From positions 10,344,350-10,408,349 of the forward strand of contig NC_084773.1 of NCBI RefSeq assembly GCF_028858725.1: a stretch of 64,000 nt of DNA, given 5' to 3'. Every line of letters starts with the position of its first letter. Position 1 is the first letter of the stretch. The notes beneath the pieces were generated by a model, which worked only from the letters and a program-made list of their open reading frames with translations, was not told the origin of the DNA and made no database searches. This document shows positions 33,842 through 46,605 of this stretch, one piece after another. The stretch comes from Colius striatus (taxonomy: Eukaryota; Chordata; Aves; Coliiformes; Coliidae). The position numbers were made by a program, and so were the translations under genes.

Positions 33842-36190
33842 GTAAGTACAGAGCTGCACTCCCAGCAGGGAGAGGCAGACAGTCCTGGGGTGGAACATGG
33901 CTGCTCTAGGACATGACTACATCGTTACAACTCCTCATCATGCTGGGCTCTCCCTTTTGCTCTGCCACCCTGTGGCTGTTGAACCACAGAGCTCCAATAA
34001 GCAAGTAAAGTAACTACTGCCCAGAAAAAGAAGTCTCATACACGCCAAGAATTCCTCCAGTGCTGATGGCTCACTTTTCCACAGTCAGCTATATGCAACC
34101 AATTAACACAATCAGTGGGATTTGATGAAAAGAACTATTTTCAACTCAGCCACATACCCAGAAAGAACTCTTGTACTCAAGGGTCTAGTCAACAGATCGG
34201 ATGTAATGGCTCTGTCCCAGTCATTAAATGCATGGTAGTTTTTAACAGAAACTGTTCTTTAAGAGATAAGTTGCAACTCTGATTCAAAATCTCCATTATC
34301 AATGCCAGCACAAGCCCGATTTTAAGGTGGGGAGATTTAGTTCTGATTCCAAGCAAAGGATGCCACCTACTGAATCCTGACTATGAGGAGTGCATGCTTT
34401 GACCCTCAAGGCTCAAGACCTCTGGCAGGATGACAAACCAGACTGCAGTCCCAAAATAAATTCCAAGGAAAAGCAGAAAACAGGCTTGTAAAAACAAACC
34501 TTTTTCTTACTGCTCCTCTCCCCACATCCCAAAGATGCATTACTCACTGAACATCTGCACCACCATCATAATTTCTACTTTTGCAACACTGACAACCTTA
34601 GCAGCATTAAAAAAACCTCCTTACATCTTTATTCCATTTTGGATTCATTATAATACAGTCTGACAATATATGCTAGTACAGTACATTCTGCAGCATTTAA
34701 CCCCTGTTCCCAGTTGCTGTTCTTAACTTCACGGCTTAATGACACAGAGTCAGTAGATCACAATATGACCCTGTTAATATTTTTTTAATGCCATTTTTAC
34801 AAATTACAGCATAATGCACTGATTACAAGGATGAAAGGAAAGTCTCTACGTCTGTCTGGAAACCAAATAAAAGAATGTTTGAACATCTGTTCATCCTACA
34901 AATGTCTTTAAAAGCTTTGATTTTCCCATAATCATTTTGTTCCACTATTTCACCCTTTTTCGAATGTGTATCCAACAGCCTCAGGACAGCAGCCAGAGAT
35001 CTGCAGCAACAGCACATTATAATCAAAGTTCTCGGGCACACTAAAGTTCTCCTTTTGGAATTAAAAATGGGGACAAACACAAACCCAAACCCCAGACTTC
35101 AACAGATAGCTCTCCAGCTGTCTGCCCTACACAAACCTCTGCTAATGGGGCAAAATAAAAGGAAAGTCTTTGAAGAGAGGGGCTTTACATAAAGGATTAG
35201 CAAGGACAGGATGTGGTGGTGGGTAAGGGCCTCACAGGAGGCATAGCACACATGCCTCCACTCAGCCTGCTCTACTGGGGCAGCAGCAGTTGTCCACAAG
35301 CCTCTGCCCAAGTCACAGTCTAAGTGCCTGAACATAGGCAGTTAGTTACTTATCGTGCACAGGCAGAGGCTGCAGCACAAGAGCCTTCCCCACCATGCTG
35401 GGCTCCAATGGGAGCACTGCCAGCACCTACATTTACATCTCCTGCTCCAGAGGCAAGAGCAGAGCCAGAATAAGGAGAAGCAAGGAGTAAAGACAGGAAA
35501 TGGGAGCAGTGAGCAAGGAGGTTTGGTCTTAGACTGAGACGATGGAAGAAAGATGCTGACATATTTCCAGAGCAGTATACTGAGATGGAAAATGGGGGAA
35601 AGATTTAGAAGGGAGACTAGATGAGAAAGGGATGGGAAAGTCCAACTAGGGAAGCTCTTGATCCTCCCTTGGAGTACCCCATGCAAGTAAATTATGGGAC
35701 TCTGAGCACTAGAAGACCTTTCAACCAAGCAGAATGCTGCACAACTGAGTATTTAGGACTAAGGAGATTTCAAATGGATCAAGTTCCATAACAACTGACT
35801 CACGGATCTTTCTATGGGCAATCCACAGTGTAGAAGGGAAAACATTAATCAGATAATGCTTTGTAAAAATATACACCACCATTTACACTGACAGTCTCCC
35901 CTCCAGAACTGTTCCAAAATGCCTGAGAAATGAGAAAGACAAAAAACCTGAAAATGTGAGGCTAATGACTCTGGAACAGCCAACAATATCTTACAGCAGG
36001 ACACCTCTCCTGATGACTGCCCTTTTCTTTTAAAAACTCCAAGGAGAGTTGGCAGAATTTAGTGACACATTTAAAATTTGGGAAGAAAAATAGAACTATA
36101 CAGGGAAAAAAAAAGGAAGATCCTTACTAGTTCACCTATTGATTTTTTCTAATGAGAAGGGGGTTTTATACCAATAATTCTTACACTAAC
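33842..36190. other. Unique sequence, no firm feature
   Basis: No repeat family recognised. A more GC-rich patch at 35200-35480 gives overlapping open frames up to 128 codons on the minus strand. Their Ser/Leu/Cys-rich translations look like composition, not protein. Confidence 0.45.
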
Positions 36191-36255
36191 CTGGGATGGT
36201 AATAATGGCATTCCTTCTATGTCATCTGTTTCTTTAGCTTCCATCACCACAGTAT
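36191..36255 (-). other. Candidate 65-nt exon, minus strand
   Basis: The block ends in CCATCCCAG then GTTAGTG, a good donor, and starts after ACCCTACACTGTAACCTCTG with CTTAAG as a fair acceptor. Only one frame is open, reading TVVMEAKETDDIEG and then MPLLPSQ. It starts in phase 1 and ends in phase 0. The acidic, polar peptide is plausible for a real protein but unrecognised. Its phase does not match the nearby 36669-36727 block, so both cannot be consecutive coding exons as drawn. Confidence 0.28.
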
Positions 36256-36668
36256 CTTAAGCAGAGGTTACAGTGTAGGGTACAAAACAGGATTTGATAA
36301 AGGCTTAAAAGAAAGATAACATAATAAATATTCTTTCAGAAGACTGCCTTTGGGGGTGTCTGGGAAGAGGAGAGAAATGGGGAAGGAAAGGTGACAGGGG
36401 TGTGAAATATGTGTTTTTCATTACAGAAGGATACATTTTCCAGCGAGTCTGGCAGCACAAGTCACATTAAGCCATAGCTGAAGTTGCCTGCCTAATTCCT
36501 CTGGGATCACACTGAAAGCATACCCCATAATCTTAAAGGATGTGCTAAAGCTTTGCTGGGACTCACTCAGCAGAAACTGTTTGGGATTATTCCACAAAGC
36601 ACTAATTCTGTTCTGATTTAAAGGGGCACCATCAACCTAGTTTAGACATCAGACTTGCCCTGTCTCAC

Positions 36669-36727
36669 ATCTGTCCAGCTGTAAATATCCGCTGATATTT
36701 TTGCCATTTGTACCCAACTTTGGTTAC
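36669..36727 (-). other. Candidate 59-nt exon, minus strand
   Basis: Excellent pyrimidine tract and acceptor (TTTCTTTTCCTTTTAATTTCCAG in pieces: TTTCTTTTCC, TTTTAATTTCCAG), then 59 nt ending at a fair donor (ACAGAT then GTGAGAC). Two frames are open (VTKVGYKWQKYQRIFTAGQ or NQSWVQMAKISADIYSWTD). The acceptor is the strongest part. The donor is ordinary. It borders an AT-rich conserved-looking stretch, so a cryptic site is possible. Confidence 0.25.
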
Positions 36728-36729
36728 CT

Positions 36730-37020
36730 GGAAATTAAAAGGAAAAGAAAAAGACTGAAATCAACAGGCTCATGTTAGCACGATGGACTCATGCCCATCA
36801 ATGGATATTTGATTAATAACACTTTCAGTGTTGATAACAATGTAATGATATGATTAATGACTTTAGCTATCTAGTACAGCTATTGGCTTCCATGTGCAAC
36901 TAATGCACTTACATTATACACGTGGTCATCTACAGTTGGCTTCAGCAAACAGGTCACCAGCTGCCATTTAACAAGCAGAAGCATTCTTTTTGTTCAAAAG
37001 GCAGGAACTAACATTTCCCA
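36730..37020. promoter_or_regulatory. Candidate conserved non-coding element
   Basis: Unique block rich in AT-type binding words: CATCAATGGATATTTGATTA, ATAACACTTTCAGTG, GTAATGATATGATTAATGAC, then CATTATACACGTGGTC and CAAACAGGTCACCAGCTGCC with an E-box. Appearance suggests an enhancer; conservation is untested. Confidence 0.3.
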
Positions 37021-38069
37021 TGCTGCCAACCCCGAGTCCAATTTCTGTTCCAGACTACAGCTTTCGTATCTGTGGAATTATTATTAGTTTTCATGTTAAG
37101 GTGTCCTATGCTTTGGTAAATAACAAAGAAGGGATATTACCAGTGCTCTCTTTTTTATAAGCCTAGGACATGAAATTGAAAGGAAGAACTAAAGCAGCCA
37201 TGAAATCCCTATTAAACAACTAATGGTTTCTAAAGCATCTTGGAGATACTTATTTTACAAGGCTTATGCTGCAATCTTCTATCATTATTTTAATGAAATA
37301 AAGCCCTTGACTATTTCCAGAGGCAACTTTTTCTTTCTAACACAAAAGACACTTTGGTTACAAAAAAAGAAAACAATCCTGGAGTAGGATTCACCACAGA
37401 ACAGGCAGGAAATTCAGAAAAGCCATCTAAAACGTCAATGAATATAGGTTCTGAACCTTTGGAACAGCAAACAGAACAATTAAGGCTCTCAGTTACACAC
37501 ATCATTATGTTTAATAAGAAAAATATTTTGAGATATAAATCACATTTATAAAAAAAGATCCATACCATCTCTCAGCATCTTACATAGTTGCAGTTGAAGG
37601 AATATGAAACATCCATTATAAGCTCCACTTATGACTATCATGTGCTTTCTGTCCCCCCCATTGGCGGGGGAAGTAAACCCAGACTAATCACCTTCACTTT
37701 GTGTGTCGTATGAAATTCACATCTCAACTAGATTTAGATTAATATTGGTGGTAAACTTGTAAATTAACAGAAACTTCAAAACAATTCTCCAGAAAAACAG
37801 CTCTATCAGAACACACACCCAAATGTGCTCATCTGGGAGGCAACATCCTCTGAGAGGCTGTAAAGATTCTCATTGCAGAGATGACACAATAAGCAGATCC
37901 TAACAGAACAAAACCAGACTGCAGAGATTTTTGAAACAGGCACATAGTCAGCAGGAGCTTTTTGTGAGGATGTAACAGGTCTAAATGCTTTCAGACACGA
38001 AACACATTGCACTTGAATACATTTCAGAGTCTGGTTTTTCAGGTGTGATTAGAGGCCTCTCCTGCCTTC
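37021..38069. other. Possible 3' UTR or intergenic sequence
   Basis: If 38070-38254 is a last coding exon, its 3' UTR would run through here on the minus strand. Variant polyadenylation words ATTAAA on that strand occur near 37509 and 37290. No canonical AATAAA on that strand was seen close to the stop. Nothing else is recognised. Confidence 0.3.
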
Positions 38070-38254
38070 TCAGGATTGAATCATTTTCTTCTGTGTGTCA
38101 AAGACGTATCTTTTAAAGACAAGAGAGATGGCAACAGGTTGGGCCGAATCGTTCTTGCTGCTTTCATCCTCCTTGTTTGTATCCCCTTTCCCTCCTTTAG
38201 ATTTCTTCTTAGAGACAACAGTAAGAAGCATCTTGGTATCTGGCTTCAGCCCAT
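38070..38254 (-). CDS. Probable last coding exon of an unidentified gene
   Basis: On the minus strand a good 3' splice site (GTGTTCTTGTTTTTCACAG) is followed by a frame open for about 60 codons to TGA at 38072-38070. It begins (x)GLKPDTKMLLTVVSKKK, continues SKGGKGDTNKEDESSKNDSAQ in shorter view KGDTNKEDESSKND, and ends VFDTQKKMIQS. The first part resembles a beta-strand after a tight turn, as at the end of a ubiquitin-like fold. The rest is a lysine/aspartate/serine-rich, disordered-looking tail. The exon starts in phase 1. No good donor lies inside it, which favours a terminal exon. I could not name the protein. The ubiquitin-like idea is only a resemblance. A cryptic acceptor before a chance frame is the alternative. 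Confidence 0.4.
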
Positions 38255-39519
38255 CTGTGAAAAACAAGAACACACATGACAAATACGCTCAACATGATGT
38301 TTCAGTGTAACTGCAAAAAAAATGAACAGGCCAGCTTACTTCTGAAAATCAACCAAAGGAAAAAAGGAAGTAGATCAGATGCACTAGGAAGGTTGTACTT
38401 CTGTGTAACACTTCTGGAATATGGTGACTCACACACACAAAAAAAGAAGCCTTCAAACACAATTCACAAAAGGGACAGCTCAAATGCAGTGCAGTGTCCT
38501 TGCTGTAGCCTTCTACAGAAAATTTAAACAAGCCAGACCAACCTGCTTGGTCTAAGACTTACTCCGCAGACCTTTCCTATTATATGTGTGTAAACATGTT
38601 TCCCAAAGTTCCTTCTTATTACTAAAAATATTAATAAAAATAAGTTATGAATTAAAACAACTGGTACAATACTAAAAGTATAGAGTCCTATGTGTCAGAG
38701 AGTTTCTGAATGTCTTTAGTCTGCTTCCCAGACCTGCCAGAAACATGATGCTTACAGTTCTGTATAATTAGCTAAAGCACAGTTTTTTGTTAAGGGTTTC
38801 AACGGTCACCTTTTTAGAGGGACTAGAACTAATCTGTGTAGGACTCTGGGCATCTAACTTAAGTCTTTCTCAAGACATTTGTGCCAAACAAAAATATCTG
38901 TCCTTTGCTTCCTAAATGGTCAGAGTTTATTACACTTTTATATTTTCTCTTAACACATTGGTGGCATTTTAGATAAGAAACGCTAGACAGCAAAGTCCAA
39001 GGAAACCCTGTAAAACAAGAGAGATGCAGCTCCTAACAGGCCAGTCCTGAAGAATGGCTTTCTTAAAGTAGAAGACAGCAAACTCCTTGGAAGCTTATTC
39101 AGCGTCATCTGACTACACTGCAATGTGGTTGTCAGGCATGTGGCCAAATTCAGTTCAGGTATTTTTAACCTGTGGTGTCACATAACCTTATCTCAAACAC
39201 TTAATCAGCTTTTCTCCCCTCATACTGAAATTCAGCTGCGGATTCTCATATCACAGCCTGACAAAAAGATTGAGATGCTTATGATTTACTGGAGACAGGA
39301 GGTCTACAAGCACAGGTGATTTGCTCCAGCACAGACGCATCTAGAGGCACTTCCAGCTGATGGCAGGGGGACACAGCACCAGAGCCCACCTTCTCATCTC
39401 CCTGTGTGAGGTAATGAATTGTTGCAGGCAGCATCCCCCACTGCGTGGCAAAGGGAAGTGGTCAAGCAAAGCCATAGAAACTGCTGATTTGCCAGTTCAT
39501 AACTATGCACAATGATTAT
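38255..39519. other. Presumed intron or unique DNA
   Basis: Upstream, on the minus strand, of the candidate last exon. No companion exon with paired strong splice sites and a compatible frame was found. A weak donor (GCGGA then GTAAGTC) lies near 38562. No repeat recognised. Confidence 0.35.
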
Positions 39520-39780
39520 TTCATTGAGAAAATAACTGAGGCTGTTTCTCCTTGATGGTTGAGAAGTCTGATAATGACTATCTTTGCACGTTCAAGATTC
39601 AATTAATCAAACTGGCTAATATTGTGTGGCCAGAACATATTTATTCTATAGGTTTATTACTTCATCTAGTCATGTTTGATGCAGCTGGTTTGAGTTGGTT
39701 TAATTGGATGCTTTAATATAAACCCCATTAATATCATTTGCTTTATAATCACCCCATCTTCACTACGAAAAATAATTTAT
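39520..39780. promoter_or_regulatory. Candidate conserved non-coding element
   Basis: Dense AT-type words in unique DNA: TCAATTAATCAAACTGGC, CTAATATTGTGTGGCCAGAA, GGTTTAATTGGATGC, TTTAATATAAACCCC and ATTAATATCATTTGC. TTGATGG and TAATCA words occur in the first 100 bp. Enhancer role inferred. Confidence 0.33.
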
Positions 39781-40999
39781 CATTATGTGAAAAGCAACTT
39801 ATTTCCTCTTTGGAAAGCCCAGAGAACATCTTGGGTGCTGCTAGGAAAAGAAAGGAAAACAAAATTAAAAATGCAAAGAGAGTGATCTCACACAGCCCCC
39901 CACTCTCTACCTTTGCAGGACTTATTTCATATTATATGTTTTCCACTGTTTTGATCAACCTAATCGTAAGTGTCCCAGAACAGGGTTTCCTCCACTCTCC
40001 TGGGAAGACCATTTATTTTTTGGACAAAGAAACATTTCATTTTGCTTTCTAGCTCGTTTCCCTTCCTCAGTCTTATCACTCTTACTAATGTTGCTGTTAC
40101 TGGCACATTACTGTTTAAGAAAGATGTTTAACTAAATCCTCTCAGAAAGACACACTTTAAATTAATTAAAGCAAACAAATCCTAAAACGCTTCCATTTAT
40201 GTTAGTAGGCTTCCCAAGACTCTAAAAAACAAAGAGGGGGGGAAAGAAGCTAACTGGCAGAAAGGAGAGAGGAAGGGAGGAGATGTGGCATAAAAACTGC
40301 AGCCAAAATCTTCCCTTGCGGGTATCTGAAGCAAGGCACTGCAAGCCTGTGTCTGCAGTCCGCAGAGGGGTGAGTGGGAGAACTCCCAGCCACAGGGATG
40401 AAACAACCACTTAGAAGACACTGAGCTTCAAAAACTGTCAGAAACATCAGCGAGCGCTGGGACAGCCCAACGCATCTGAAACCTGGTACATGGTCTTAGG
40501 TGCTAAAAACAAAGAATCTCACGTTTGGAAAAAAATAATCACTTTCAAGAAAAGGATGTGCTGCATGTGGACTGTACTGGGGAAAAAATAGTTGCACCTG
40601 AGCAATCTCACCTCTTCCATCCTATCACTAACTTCCCCATATACAGAGGTAAAGATATACCTCACTTGCAGCCCCTAACACCTATCTGGGCTCAAACTGG
40701 GTATTAGGGGTAAGCAGTTTACAGAAGCAGTGGAAGAAGGTGGCAGTTGCTATCAGCCAAACGACGGGCTGACAGCCAAAGGCAGCTCAGGTATTATTAA
40801 ATTCACAGGGTATCTAAATTACCTAATCAGATCCCATGGCCCTCATTCTGCAAACAGATTAGGTGGCTGGCATCGTACCCTAACAAATGGCGTTTTCTGT
40901 TTTTCTGCTCTGGTGCCAGGAGGTCTAAGGGCTGAAGAGGCTCGGTGATAGGGAGCAGCACAAAGGAGCAGGCAGGGAGAGACAGGCGGGGGGAGGCAC
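39781..40999. other. Unique sequence, no firm feature
   Basis: A purine-rich stretch lies at 40220-40290. A plus-strand open frame (39738-40052) includes a GTAAGTG near 39967 but lacks a good acceptor. CpG content rises slightly toward 40990-41040 without forming an island. Confidence 0.4.
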
Positions 41000-41400
41000 A
41001 ATCGGGGTTTCATCTACCTCGGCGGATTTCTCGCGTTACACACAATGCATACTTTACATTTTACAAAACCGAGGAAATGAAGGGAAATATATCTGTCACC
41101 GAAGAAGACATCAGGCCTTTAATAGCTGAAATGACGGATATTTTTAGATGGAGGTCTAGTTTAACTTACTTACATTAAGGGTCTAATCTCTCCTGAACAA
41201 TAGCTACGTTAGCTTGAATACATAGTGAGAAATCTGTTCCATTAATTAAGTGCTGCCTGTACTACTTGGATTTGTAGCAAATGTTAATAGATTTTTTTTT
41301 TCTTCCTCTGTTGGACAATTACTTTATTTTGCCAAGTTGCTAATGGATTAAATTGAAAAGGTCCGTGCGTTAAAAAAAGACTTTAGCTTCAAAGTTCTAA
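41000..41400. promoter_or_regulatory. Candidate conserved non-coding element
   Basis: Starts with a CpG-containing patch (CTCGGCGGATTTCTCGCG) and continues with ACCGAGGAAATGAAGG, AGCTACGTTAGC, ATTAATTAAGTGC (41241), GTTAATAG and GCTAATGGATTAAATTG. Preserved CpGs plus homeodomain words in a gene-free stretch suggest constraint. Untested. Confidence 0.35.
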
Positions 41401-44400
41401 GAAATGCCTTGCATACAACAGTGGGAAATACCTATACATTAATATTATTAATGGGTAGTCCTCAGAGGCACGTAAGATATCTGAAAGCTTAGCAAATTCA
41501 TTCCCACCCATCATAACCATGTCTCTAACAAGAAGTGCCCAGCCAGGTCTTATGTAAAATGTACTTGTAGCATCAACTACCCTAGGTTAGATACAAAAAT
41601 GTAGTTTTGAAATAGTTTAATTCACTTCATTCTTTCAAAGTATGTTAATAATTAACAAATAAGAACACAGATTCTTAATGTAATATCCTTTGCCTCAGAA
41701 TGGCCTCACACTTAAATGCATTGCAGCCTCGAGTTTTACAATTACTCATGCAAGACATTAGCATAAAAACAAGCACATTTCAATAACATCCTATGGAAAT
41801 TTCACATTATAGAATTCTGGACCCCTTCTTGTGTATTAATACAGGAAAACAATTTTGCACCACCCACACCCTCTCGCTGGGATACCCATATCTACACAAG
41901 TTTTAGGCTTTGTCTAAACATTTTGTGTTCTCCTCATGTTAACAGGCCTTTTTGTAAGAGAGATCTGCAGAGCCTGGTGATGGACACCCCACTGCTGACC
42001 CCAGTGGTCACCATGTTAGGCTGGGACCAGGCTCCAGGCCAGACTGCTGGGGAGTGATGGCCAGTGAACATATCACAACAAACACCTAAGGCATATAAAT
42101 GTCCATAACCAGCACCCTTTACTTTGTTTTTACTATTACTGCTTTAGATGGAAAGAGGACGAAAGCTGATAGAGTATCTCCTCTTCTGGTCCCCTGCTCT
42201 TCTGTCTCCAAGGGTGGTTTCTGCTTGATTTCCTAAAGTTCATCTCCCTCTTCCTTGACCCCCAATTCCACTTGCTATTCTGCCCTTTGGAAAGTTTAAA
42301 TCTTTTTCCTTTTCCACTTTCACTTTTCAGATTTCCCATATCCATATTTCTATTTTCTGTTTCAACAGCTCTCTCCAATATTTAGGAATGGTCCTGTCTC
42401 CTTCAAAGCTAAAGAAACATTGTGTTTGAACAGAAGATTTTTAAAGACTGAATGCTAAACACATTTTAGATGAGAAGAAAGATAATACAGCATCTCCTTG
42501 TAGCTCAGCCAAAGACAGGACTCATTTTCAAGCAACTGATAAACACATCATTGAAAACAGGTGTAATAATACAGGTGCAGGACATGATCTCCAGCACAGT
42601 CAAGGAGAATAATTTATTTTGCTGAACTTCAACAACTCTCTTTTTATATAAAAAGCCTCCTGGTAACTATCCCAGCTTGCACTGAGGAACATGAAGGTTT
42701 TAGCGTGGATGATTACAGTTTTATGACACCAAAAGTCATAAGAAGGAAAAAAACCCAATCATATTGAAAGATTTCAAGTCTCCTGATTCATCAGAACTTG
42801 GTTTTCAGCTCAAAATTGAAAGTTCACTCTACTAAAAGAGAAGTCAGCAAACTTATTATACCAGCTCCCTGCAATGGTACTTGCCATGGTTTGCTGGGAA
42901 AGCACTGGCATGGGCTTCTTACCATCATGTTAGCAAAAAGCACATTGAGGCTACAGTAGTAGCTACCATAGGAATAGAAAAGTATTCCTTTTTGTGCTCA
43001 ATATTAAGAAATTCTTATAGACTGTTCTCAACCTGCTGATATTATCTCCAAACCTTCCATTCCATTCAGGAACTGAGCAGTGTTCTAGCAGGAAACCGAA
43101 CTTTGTTTTTCCCATGTATAAACAAAATGTGATATTTACTTCCTTTGAACACTACAGGTAGAAGACTCAATCACCTGCAATTTCTTGTTTCCTGTCAACA
43201 TTCAAATGCTAAAAATTGACTGAACATTAGAGAATAACTTCACATAGCACATTTGATGTTGGAAATAATTTTATCCAAGGCAAATGTAACCTTGTAATAT
43301 GACAAGCAGATTTTTTTCTTCCTAAAGGAAGGGAAAAAAAGCAAAACTTGAAAGAGGCAAAGGGTTGGGGATAATCCTCACTCACAATGGATTATTCGTA
43401 ACAGCTGTTTTTCACAATTTCAGGATTTCCTTAAATTGAACCCTCAGAGCCTGAACCCTAATTACACAGTTAAGGAGTGTGTGCCTGCATCAACTCTCCT
43501 GCTAACAAAGAGTACAAAAACTGGGTGACCTGAAAATCTGAAAGAATAAAGAGTCCTGGATGGAGACATCCATACCACAGGTCTGATGCAGAGAGGGTGC
43601 ACTTAAGTCTGGACAACAACCAGTCTCTGCCCCCGCTCACTGCACTGACAGACCACTCCAAGGAAACAGAAAATTTTTGCCTGTAGTGCAGGACTTGAGA
43701 ATTCAGTATTTCAGCATAAAACAACTAATGTATAATTATCCAAGACTTAAAACCTCCATATTTAGCTATGTTTAAATACATCACTCTTACTTGTTTCAGA
43801 TTCTAATCAACTTTAAACCAAGAATAAATCTATCAATGGTTTCCAGCAAAATCAAGAGAAAGATCAGTGGTACAAGTGTTGTTTCTCAGTTCCACAGTAC
43901 ACTATCAAGCACACACTTGCTCTCCATTGAGTTCCAAAACATGTCATCAGTTCTACAAAAAAACTTATCACTCAACTGTGCCCTAAAAACATGGAAAAGC
44001 TTTTGCAATGATCCCTAAAGTAGCATTCTGGAGTTTTAATTTAGATAAAATGCAGGACCATCCCAAACTCAAAAGATTATTTGCCCAACCTCTCCTGTTA
44101 CAGTCAGACAGAGAAGACAAGAAAAACAGAAAATGTAACATTCTGTTTCTTGAACTCTTAACGTTAAGCTATCAGGCAGCAACTCTGACGCTCTTCTCTG
44201 ATAAAGATATCCAAAATCCTACCTTCTCATTTTATTCAAGTTATTTCTCCTTCAATATCCCATCAAAAAACCCACAAAAACTGAGATGATCAGGAAAAAT
44301 AACACCTTTGTAAGCCTTCCAAGAAGAGTACTATGGTATTTTGCCAATCACACTGTAATAGGAACATCAGATATGTCACACCACATCTAGTTAGTCTGGC

Positions 44401-46564
44401 TGACCGGTCATGTAGATACTGTTGGTCCTATTTAACTTGGAATCCCATCTGCCTATCATAAACACATGGTTTTTCAGAAAGAGCAGGGATGAAAACTGTG
44501 TCCTGAGCTAATCAGAGCCCAGGATCAGGTAGGAATGCTCTACCCAACATCAGGGTCAGTATGTCAACATCTAAAAGTCCTTCAAGCCAAAAAAGTTCAG
44601 CACTCCTCCAGGAGCCAATCTACTCTGCTTCTAAGTCTTTATCACCATGATAATAAGCATAATATGAGTACCTAGACAATTTCAATGTAGAAGTTGATTA
44701 CATTGAATGAATGGATTCACTCAAGAAACAAGGGATACTCCTTTCCTTGCTACCCTCAAGAGCTCAGGATTTGAGCTTCAGTTACTTTCACAGATCAGGC
44801 AATGAATTTTATTTATGCAAATCCCTTCACAGTTTTCCAGTAATTCTATTTTGAATTCACACCATCTTTTCCCACATTTCTTGTCAGCTCTCTCAAATAT
44901 TCTGATACAGTTTCCAACTCCAGAGTAGACTCTGGAGTTTCTCTTCTAGCTAGTACAAGATCTGCTATTATCACCTTGCCTGGCTTATAAATATTAATAG
45001 GGCTACAGTATGAAGTTGGCCAGGGAAAGCAATCAACCACAAGGAGACTAGAAAGTAGACTCCTTCCTTTTAAATGAGAATCACACTAATGCCTCAGTGT
45101 GGTACTTGGGATCTATGCAAAATATCCATAATTCATTGTTTGATGACAGACACAAGAAAAAACCCACATTTTACAGCTGCTTTGAGCAGAACTAGATTGT
45201 CCCATGTCCTGACCAAACACTGTTGACAGCCAGCCTGCATCAGCAGAGTTATTCCCACAGTCTCAGCTTGGTAGACTGTTTGGAAATCCTTAACTACTAA
45301 AACATTTTCCCATAAATTGAAGAACAGCTGCCCCATACCACATCAGAGAAGGCTGCAGTTCAGTGGTGAACTGAACTGAGTCTTGTGTATCAATTTAAGT
45401 TTATACAGGCTCTTGGACTGAAAGAATTTATTATAAGAGGTGGTACTACTGGAAATAACATGGATTTCATTATAGGCTCCTACTTAGCAAGGAAAGAGCT
45501 AATCTTCCTTGATGAGGAAGACAGAAGCTGTTTTAATTCAGAGGCTGACCTAGGTGAAGTTCAGGCCAAAGCTGTATTTGGAAAACTCTCACATCAAGCC
45601 GGACACAACCCTTTCAAGCTCAGTGCCAATTCTACACAATGGCTTGAACTGCACTCTCCGGCAGTCCTTAAAGGCACATTTTGTATCTTGGCTTTTGCTG
45701 CAAGCAATCAAGAAAGAATGCAAGAAAACAAAACTGTTTCCCAAGCACTGTTTTCTGGTGCCATAATTAATATAATCAAACAATTCCACAAATTGCTTCC
45801 AATTGCTGGCGTCACTTTCATGTGCAGAGCCAGACTTTCAAAGAAGGGCCCTTCTTGTCCATCTTTACACTGGTAACCCTCGCTTCACACAATAGTAAAC
45901 AAGACCTCACTAAATAGTATAGGGTAATTTGTACTGTAATAGGTCCCCAAGGCACCATGGACACAATTTGAAACGCCATCTAATTTTTCTTTTTAATTAA
46001 AAAAGCAGTTACTATATTTAAACAACAACACAAAAAAAGTTCAGAGGGGACAGATCGGAGTTTCCCACAGCTCTCTGGGAGTTTTCTCAAGGTCAGGAAG
46101 AGTTTTATAGGCTCAAATGGTGCACATTTTTTTCTTTAATTAGTCTGCCATACCCTCTGCATGAAGTCAGCGTCTTGATTTTTCAGTCTGATATTTTTCA
46201 TATTGCTAAATGGAGCACTCCAGTTCCACACCATAGCTACAGGCTGCTCAATGGTTATCGATACTATATTTCTCTATAGATGCCTTGCCTGCCCGTTCCC
46301 TTCTCTCTTTGTCCTAACCTTGTCATCTACACCAAGGACACTCAGCACTAGGTGTCACTGCATTGAGTGTGTGCCATTCATTCAGTTTTATACTTCTCAT
46401 TTTCCAGAGAGATGATGAGGATGTATTATCAGATTTCACAAATTTACATAACTACATTATAACTTTTTTTCCCCTCCAAAATCAAAGCATAACAATCGAA
46501 CACCAAAAACAAATGGACGACTATCATCTGAAGCCATGTAGTAGGACCAATCCCCACCACTTAC
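41401..46564. other. Unique sequence, no firm feature
   Basis: No recognised repeat or gene. The 163-codon plus-strand frame at 45385-45876 has no family resemblance or splice support. A weak donor (TGATG then GTAAGAAG) occurs on the minus strand near 42918. A block around 45960-46200 with TTTTTAATTAAAAAAG and CTTTAATTAGTCTGC could be regulatory. Confidence 0.4.
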
Positions 46565-46605
46565 CATGACATGGCTCTGCAACCACCTCATTGTTTAAGT
46601 GAAGT
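46565..46605 (-). other. Candidate 41-nt exon, minus strand
   Basis: Strong donor (TCATG then GTAAGTGG) preceded by 41 nt open in one frame (LHLNNEVVAEPCH) in phase 2-1 arrangement. The acceptor (GGGCTTGTGTAG) is weak. Unrecognised. Confidence 0.15.

Noticed and set aside
35342..35728. 128-codon minus-strand frame, Cys/Ser/Leu-rich
   Set aside because: Composition-driven, with no domain pattern and no splice borders.
45385..45876. 163-codon plus-strand open frame
   Set aside because: No motif, signal or family resemblance. Borders are not splice sites.
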